Source of the DNA: Candidatus Sumerlaeota bacterium
GTDB lineage: Bacteria; Sumerlaeota; Sumerlaeia; JADFCT01
Length of the DNA stretch: 8,051 bases
Reading direction: 5' to 3'
Assembly (NCBI GenBank): GCA_026398575.1
Contig: JAPLSP010000149.1
Location: 1 to 8,051, forward strand
Made by a program: the position numbers and the translations under genes. Positions 1 to 5,000 of the stretch are shown piece after piece. The notes below the pieces were generated by a model. That model was given only the letters and a program-made list of their open reading frames with translations. It searched no databases and was not told the origin of the DNA. How positions within the stretch are numbered: position 1 is the first letter of the stretch; each line of letters begins with the position of its first letter.

Positions 1-1
1 T

Positions 2-1213
2 AATCCAACCACCGCGCCGATCACGCTGACGAACTACTATCTAAGCGATGACGTGACAAGCCCGGCCAAGTGGCGCATTCCGGACGGCACAGTCGTCCCG
101 GCGCTTGGGCGGATCGTTCTGGATGAGATCCACGATTTTCATAATCCAATCACCGAAGGCTTCGGCCTCAACAAGGCGGGCGAGGATTTAGCGCTGTCGT
201 ATTTTGGGAGTGGGGGTGGGAGTTATGGGAATTATGGGATGAGCGGAGGGAAAAATCGGATTGTGGATTGCGTGCGGTTCAAAGGGCAGGAGAACGGCGT
301 GACGTTGGGGCGCTATCCGGATGGCGGCGCGGCGCAGGCGGCGCAGCCTTATTGGTTCGCGATGGCGCCCACAAGCAACACCGCGAATGTGGCGCCGAAT
401 CCGGACTTGGTCATCAGCGAAATCATGTATCATGGCGCCGCGGCGGATGAGGAAGAGGATGAGGATGAGCATGAGTATATCGAACTGCATAATCCGACGT
501 CCTCGCCCATCAACCTCTTCAATGCCGTGGGCGGCTGGCGTATCAACGGCGGCGTGAACTACACCTTCCCGACGCCGGCGACACTGCCCGCCGGCGGCTA
601 TTGCCTCATCGTGCCGTTCGATCCAGGCGATGCGGCGGCGCTGGCGGCCTTCAAGGCAGCGTATGGCCTGGGTGTTGCATCTCCGGCGCTCTTTGGCCCA
701 TACACAGGCGTCCTGTCGAACCGCGTGGATCGCGTAGCGCTCGAACGTCCGCAGCCGCCCGATCCGCCGGATGTCTCGCCATCCTGGGTAATCGTTGACG
801 AAGCGATCTACTTCGAGCAGTGGCCTTTCCCGCCCGAAGCCGACGACGCCGGATTGTCGCTGCATCGGGTCTTATGCGCCGCGCACGGCTGCGATCCCAA
901 TAACTGGGCAGCCGCGCTCCCAACTCCCGGCGCCCCTCCCGTGTCCACCCCGTCCATCCGGTCCACCGCGTCCACTGCCATCACAACCGCCTCCGCCATC
1001 CTCTGCGGCGAGGTTTTGGACACGGGCGGCCAAGCCCCGCGCGTGACGGTGTATTGGGGTCCGAGCGACGGCGGAACCAATCCTCTGGCTTGGGCTGCGA
1101 ACGCGGACGCCGGCATTCAAACCGGCGCATTCGGCCTCCCGGTTTCAGGGCTTTCCGAAGATATGTTCTTATGGCGCCGCCCGGGGGGCATTACGACGCG
1201 GGAACCACGGTGA
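2..1213 (+). CDS. 5'-truncated lamin-tail/Fn3 repeat protein, C-terminal part of a CotH-type paralogue, ends in a frameshift
   Basis: The frame is open from base 2, so the gene starts before the window; the first internal ATG at 53 lies inside conserved homology (NPTTAPITLTNYYLSDDVTS precedes it) and is not the true start. The translation aligns with residues 1300 onward of the intact downstream protein. It holds the rest of one LTD domain (to about base 400), a second LTD opening with LVISEIMYH (about 409-930, with the EYIELHNPTSSP motif), and the first part of an Fn3-like module from 950 (VTVYWGPSDGGTNPLAW). Homology stops after GLSE at 1159; the last residues before the TGA at 1211-1213 are out of frame and unrelated. 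In-frame inserts relative to the paralogue total 24 codons (Gly/Ser/Tyr-rich near 200-255, AQAAQP near 330-348, an acidic run at 446-475). Known for the family: LTD domains occur in exported bacterial proteins. Inferred: this was an exported CotH-type protein like its neighbour. Whether this fragment is translated is unknown. Confidence 0.75.
   Translation, partial: NPTTAPITLTNYYLSDDVTSPAKWRIPDGTVVPALGRIVLDEIHDFHNPITEGFGLNKAGEDLALSYFGSGGGSYGNYGMSGGKNRIVDCVRFKGQENGVTLGRYPDGGAAQAAQPYWFAMAPTSNTANVAPNPDLVISEIMYHGAAADEEEDEDEHEYIELHNPTSSPINLFNAVGGWRINGGVNYTFPTPATLPAGGYCLIVPFDPGDAAALAAFKAAYGLGVASPALFGPYTGVLSNRVDRVALERPQPPDPPDVSPSWVIVDEAIYFEQWPFPPEADDAGLSLHRVLCAAHGCDPNNWAAALPTPGAPPVSTPSIRSTASTAITTASAILCGEVLDTGGQAPRVTVYWGPSDGGTNPLAWAANADAGIQTGAFGLPVSGLSEDMFLWRRPGGITTREPR
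446..475 (+). repeat. Five-unit GATGAG-type hexamer run encoding an acidic stretch
   Basis: Five consecutive hexamers (GATGAG, GAAGAG, GATGAG, GATGAG, CATGAG) encode DEEEDEDEHE inside the second LTD domain of the upstream gene. The paralogue has only DEVNE here. The local protein insertion is 7 codons, in frame, and fits replication slippage. Confidence 0.75.
1160..1164 (+). other. Junction of a net 118-bp frameshifting deletion in the upstream gene
   Basis: Between the Glu codon of GLSE (ends 1159) and the Val codon where homology resumes (1165) there are 5 bases. In the intact paralogue the same two codons are separated by 41 codons (123 bases, 7015-7137), so 118 bases are missing, which is not a multiple of three. 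Module lengths confirm it: the first Fn3+InlB module is 537 bp in the intact gene (6805-7341) and 419 bp here (950-1368), a difference of exactly 118. The lost part covers the end of the Fn3-like domain (the TIYYYRCYA strand onward) and the start of the InlB-type repeat. Confidence 0.85.
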
Positions 1214-1992
1214 TCATACATGCTTCGCCGGATGCGGGCTGCGTGTTCGCGAGCTGGACCGGCGACGTTCCCGCGGGCCACGAAACCGACAACCCGTTGA
1301 CCGTGATCATGGACGCGAACAAGACGCTCACTGCGGTCTTCGCCGCCGTCATCCCGACGATTCATCCCCCGTCCATCCGGTCCACGACGCCCACCGCGAT
1401 CACAACCGCCTCTGCCATTCTCCGCGCCGAGGTGACGGAGACGGGCGGCGATGTCCCGCAGGTGACGGTGTATTGGGGCGCGAGCGATGGCGGAACCGAT
1501 CCTCTGGCGTGGACGCAGAGCGCCAATGCAGGGCTTCAAAGCGGCGCGTTCGGATTTCCGATTTCAGGCCTGTCCGCCGGAACGATCTACTATTATCGCT
1601 GCCACGCGCAGAACGCGGGCGGCTCGACGTGGACGCTGTCGAGCGCAAGTTTCCGCACGGTGGCGTCCTATACGCTGACGGTTCATATAACGAGCGGGAC
1701 GGTCAATCTGATTCCGCCTGCCGTGTCCCAAGGCGCCGTGTCCCAAAAGGCAGGCGACGCGGCTTACACAGGCGACGCGGCGTGGCTCGGGCGCTATGAC
1801 GCTGGAACCACGGTGTCGTTGCTTGTTGAGCCGTGGATGGGATGTTTGTTCCTTCGCTGGACGGGCGATGTTCCCACGGGCCACGAAACCGACAATCCCT
1901 TGTCCCTGACGATGGACTCGGACAAAGCCACCACGGCGATAATTACGACGGGCTACAAATCCTCGCGTATATCGCACTGGCGGTTATATTAG
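1165..1992 (+). pseudogene. Frameshifted 3' remnant of the upstream CotH/LTD-type gene (InlB repeat, Fn3, InlB repeat, tail)
   Basis: From base 1165 the homology to the downstream protein resumes in a different frame from the preceding fragment: VLMAPPGGHYDAGTT aligns with VRLTPPSGRYDAGTT of the paralogue. It continues through an InlB-type repeat (TGDVPAGHETDNPL), a second Fn3-like module from 1369 (VTVYWGASDGGTDPLAW, TIYYYRCHAQNAGG), a second InlB-type repeat (about 1666-1950) and the same C-terminal tail, GYKSSRISHWRLY, ending at TAG 1990-1992. The frame is open upstream to an ATG at 1054, but that part is not homologous in this frame and is a shadow of the first fragment. An ATG at 1171 has no Shine-Dalgarno sequence before it, so independent translation is doubtful. 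The second InlB repeat carries a 22-codon insertion made of short tandem repeats (about 1720-1789). The reading frame is otherwise undamaged, so the break is recent or is a sequence error. Confidence 0.75.
1720..1781 (+). repeat. Short tandem repeats forming a 22-codon insertion in the upstream gene
   Basis: GCCGTGTCCCAA occurs at 1720-1731 and again at 1735-1746 (15-bp period). AGGCGACGCGGC occurs at 1752-1763 and 1770-1781 (18-bp period). They encode AVSQGAVSQ and GDAAYTGDAA. The intact paralogue has only PPSGRYD at this point. The net insertion is 66 bp, in frame. Confidence 0.8.
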
Positions 1993-2018
1993 CGCATGGC
2001 GGGAGACAATTAAACGAT

Positions 2019-2022
2019 GGAG
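2019..2022 (+). promoter_or_regulatory. Ribosome binding site for the large CotH gene
   Basis: GGAG lies 9 bases before the ATG at 2032. It supports that start, which is also the codon that begins a complete signal peptide. It sits in the 39-base gap after the upstream stop codon; no convincing promoter is visible in that gap, so the two genes were probably co-transcribed. Confidence 0.75.
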
Positions 2023-2031
2023 ATTATCTGA

Positions 2032-5000
2032 ATGCATTTTAATCGCTGCATCAAAAGCGAGCGGTTTTGCGCCTTGCGGCTTCGTTGGATCGGCTGGGCC
2101 ATCCTGGCGCTGGCATTCTTTGCGCATGGCACGGCCGGCGGGCAGATATTCATCAATGAAGTATCGCCGGCGAACGCGGCGCATACCTCCGATTCCCTGG
2201 GGCATTATGATGACTGGATCGAGATATATAATGCCGGTCCTTTGTCTGTGAATCTGGCCGGCAGGTATGTTTCAAATGATCCTCTGAATCCCACGAAGTA
2301 TAAAATTCCCGGGACCGCCCCGACGCAAACAGCTATTCCCGTCGGCGGCTATCTGCTGTTGTGGGCAGACGCGATGACTTCGGAAGGTCCGACGCATCTG
2401 TCCTTCGCGCTCAACAAAGACGGGGATTCCTTCCTGCTCTGCGCCTTGGACGGCGTGACGCTGATTGACAGTATTTCATTCGGCAAACTTCCCTATGACG
2501 TCTCTTATGGACGCGAGACCGACGGCGCGCCGGCGTGGCGCTATTTCTCGCCGCCGACGGCGGGACGGGCCAATACGGGCGGCCTGATCGGCATGGTCGC
2601 CGATACCCAATTCAGCCATCATCGCGGGTTTTATAATGCGCCGTTCGACGTCGCCATCACCTGCGCAACGCCCGGCTCGCTTATCTACTACACAACCAAC
2701 GGCGGCGATCCGACGCCGGCTTCCGGCGTCTTGTATGCCGGTCCCGTGCGCACGACGGGAACCACGTGCCTGCGGGCGCGCGCCTTTCTCAGCGGATGGC
2801 TTCCCTCCAATATTGACACGCAGACATATCTCTTCCTCGATCAGGTCAAGACGCAGACGCGCCCGGCGGATTATCCCACGACATGGGCGGGCCCGACTCA
2901 GGCTGATTATGACATGGACCCGGAAATCGTCACCAGCGCGACCTACGCCGACAAGATCACAAGCGCTTTCCTGCAGATTCCAACCCTCTCGATTGTTACC
3001 CCAAAAAATAACCTGTTCGATCCTGCGACGGGTATCTATATGAACACCCTGGGCGAAGGCGTAGCATGGGAACGCCCTGCCTCGGCTGAAATGTTTGCGG
3101 GCGACGGTTCGATGGACGTCCAGATTGATTGCGGCCTGCGCATCCAGGGCGGCGCGGCGCGCAATCCCGGAAGTTCGCCCAAGCATTCCTTCCGGTTGCT
3201 CTTCAAGAGCAAATATGGCGCCGCGAAACTGGTCTATCCATTGTTTGACGAAGTCACGTCGCCTCCCTTCCAGGGAACCAGGCCAACGAACGAATTCGAT
3301 ACGATCGTGCTGCGCTCGGGATATAACAACAGCTGGATTCATTCCTTTGACCCGCCGCAGCGCGTCCGGGCCGAATACGTCAGGGATCAGTGGAATCGCG
3401 ACGTGCAGAATGCGATGGATCGGCCTTCGGCGCATGGCCGGTTTATTCATCTTTATCTCAACGGGATGTACTGGGGGCTATATAACGTGACGGAACGTCC
3501 CGACGCGGCATTCGCCTCCTCTTATTTCGGCGGGGAAAAGGAAGAGTGGGACGCGCTCAACTCGAGCCTGCCGGTGGATGGGGATAAAGCGGCCTGGACC
3601 GCGGCGCAGACGATCGCGCAGGCGGGCGTGAGCACGTCAAGCGGCTATAACGCTCTGGCCCAGTATGTGGACTATGCCAATCTGGCTGACTTCATCATTC
3701 TCAATTTCTACGGCGGAAACCAGGATTGGGACGATCATAACTGGTATTCCGCCCGGCGCCGGCTTGCCGGTGAAACCTTCAAGTTCTTTGCCTGGGATTC
3801 GGAACGCACGCTGGAGGATCAGTGGGGCCATGACATCACCACGCGGATGCAATTTGACAAGCCCAGCTATCTGCATCAGCGTCTGGCGCTCAACGCCGAG
3901 TATAAGATGCTCTTTGCGGATCGCGTTCATAAGCATTTCTTCAACGGCGGCGTGTTCTATATTGATCCGGTGAATCCCGCGTGGGATCCGGCGCATCCCG
4001 AACGCAACTGCCCCGCCGCGTTTTATGCGCAAAGGATGATGCAATTGGATCTCGCGGTCATCTGCGAATCGGCCCGCTGGGGCGATTATCGCCGCGATAC
4101 CCGTCCGGCCACGCCTCCGGCCTATCTTTATACGAAAGATGATTTTTGGACGTCGGAGGTCAAGCGGCTTTTGACCGAATATTTCCCCATTCGAACGCCG
4201 GTGGTTTTGGGATTCATCAAAGCGCGCGGTCTCTATCCCAACGTCGCGGCGCCGATATTTACGCCGCACGGGGGAGTGGTGGCGCGATCAAGCGCGGTCA
4301 CGATGACGGCCACCTCCGGCTCAATCTACTACACGCTGGACGGCTCGGACCCGCGATTGGTTGGGGGCGCGCTCAATCCGCTGGCTGTTCGATACAACGC
4401 CGCCACGCCGCCCACGCTGACCGTCCGGGGAACGATCAAGGCGCGCGCGCGATCGGGCGGCGTTTGGAGCGCGCTGAATGAGGCGTTCTACGAAGTCCAA
4501 ATCAATCCCGGCGATCTGATCATCACGGAGATTCTGGCCGACGCGCGCGGCGACGACGCGAACAAGGAATGGTTCGAGATTTTCAACACGACGGACTATT
4601 CGATTGACATCAACGGCTTGACGATCGCGGACAATGGAACGGATCGCCATACAATCGCGGCGCCTGGGCGGCTCTATGTCGCGTCGAAGGGATACTTGGT
4701 CCTCGGCGTGACGACGGATACAAGTCTGAATGGCGGCGCGCCGGTCAACTACGGCTATGGCGCGGACGTGACGCTGGGCAATGGCGGCGATGAGATTGCC
4801 CTGCTTCAGGGCGCGTCGGTGATTCATTCGGTGGGCTATGGAATCTATACAACGGGAACTTATCCTATCGTCACATCGCTGAGCGCATCGCCGCATCAAG
4901 GCGCCGCGTTCGGCATGGCGGAGAACTACTGGTCCGGCCCCGTCAATTTTTGGATGGATCAATATTCGTCTTTTGGAACAAACGGCGACACCGGCACGCC

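Larger units (their letters stand above)
2..1992 (+). repeat. Upstream copy of an approximately 2-kb imperfect direct repeat (paralogous gene ends)
   Basis: This stretch is homologous over its whole length to 5929-7899. Many differences are at third codon positions, so both copies diverged as coding DNA. It is 20 bp longer overall, which is accounted for by +72 bp in the two LTD domains, -118 bp in the first Fn3/InlB module and +66 bp in the second InlB repeat. The repeat certainly continues leftward beyond the window. Confidence 0.88.

Noticed and set aside
1054..1170. Upstream extension of the second fragment's frame to the ATG at 1054
   Set aside because: In this frame the sequence has no homology to the paralogue, while the overlapping first-fragment frame does. 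The extension is an artefact of the missing stop codon.
1183..1188. Run of six G residues as a programmed or homopolymer-error frameshift site in the upstream gene
   Set aside because: A -1 slip here would join the two frames, but homology in the second frame already resumes at 1165, before the run (VLMAPP matches VRLTPP). The frame change therefore lies at the deletion junction, not at the G-run.
2476..3450. Antisense open frame of 324 codons on the minus strand
   Set aside because: It is opposite the LTD1/CotH coding sequence and has no recognisable domain or upstream ribosome binding site; it is a shadow frame.
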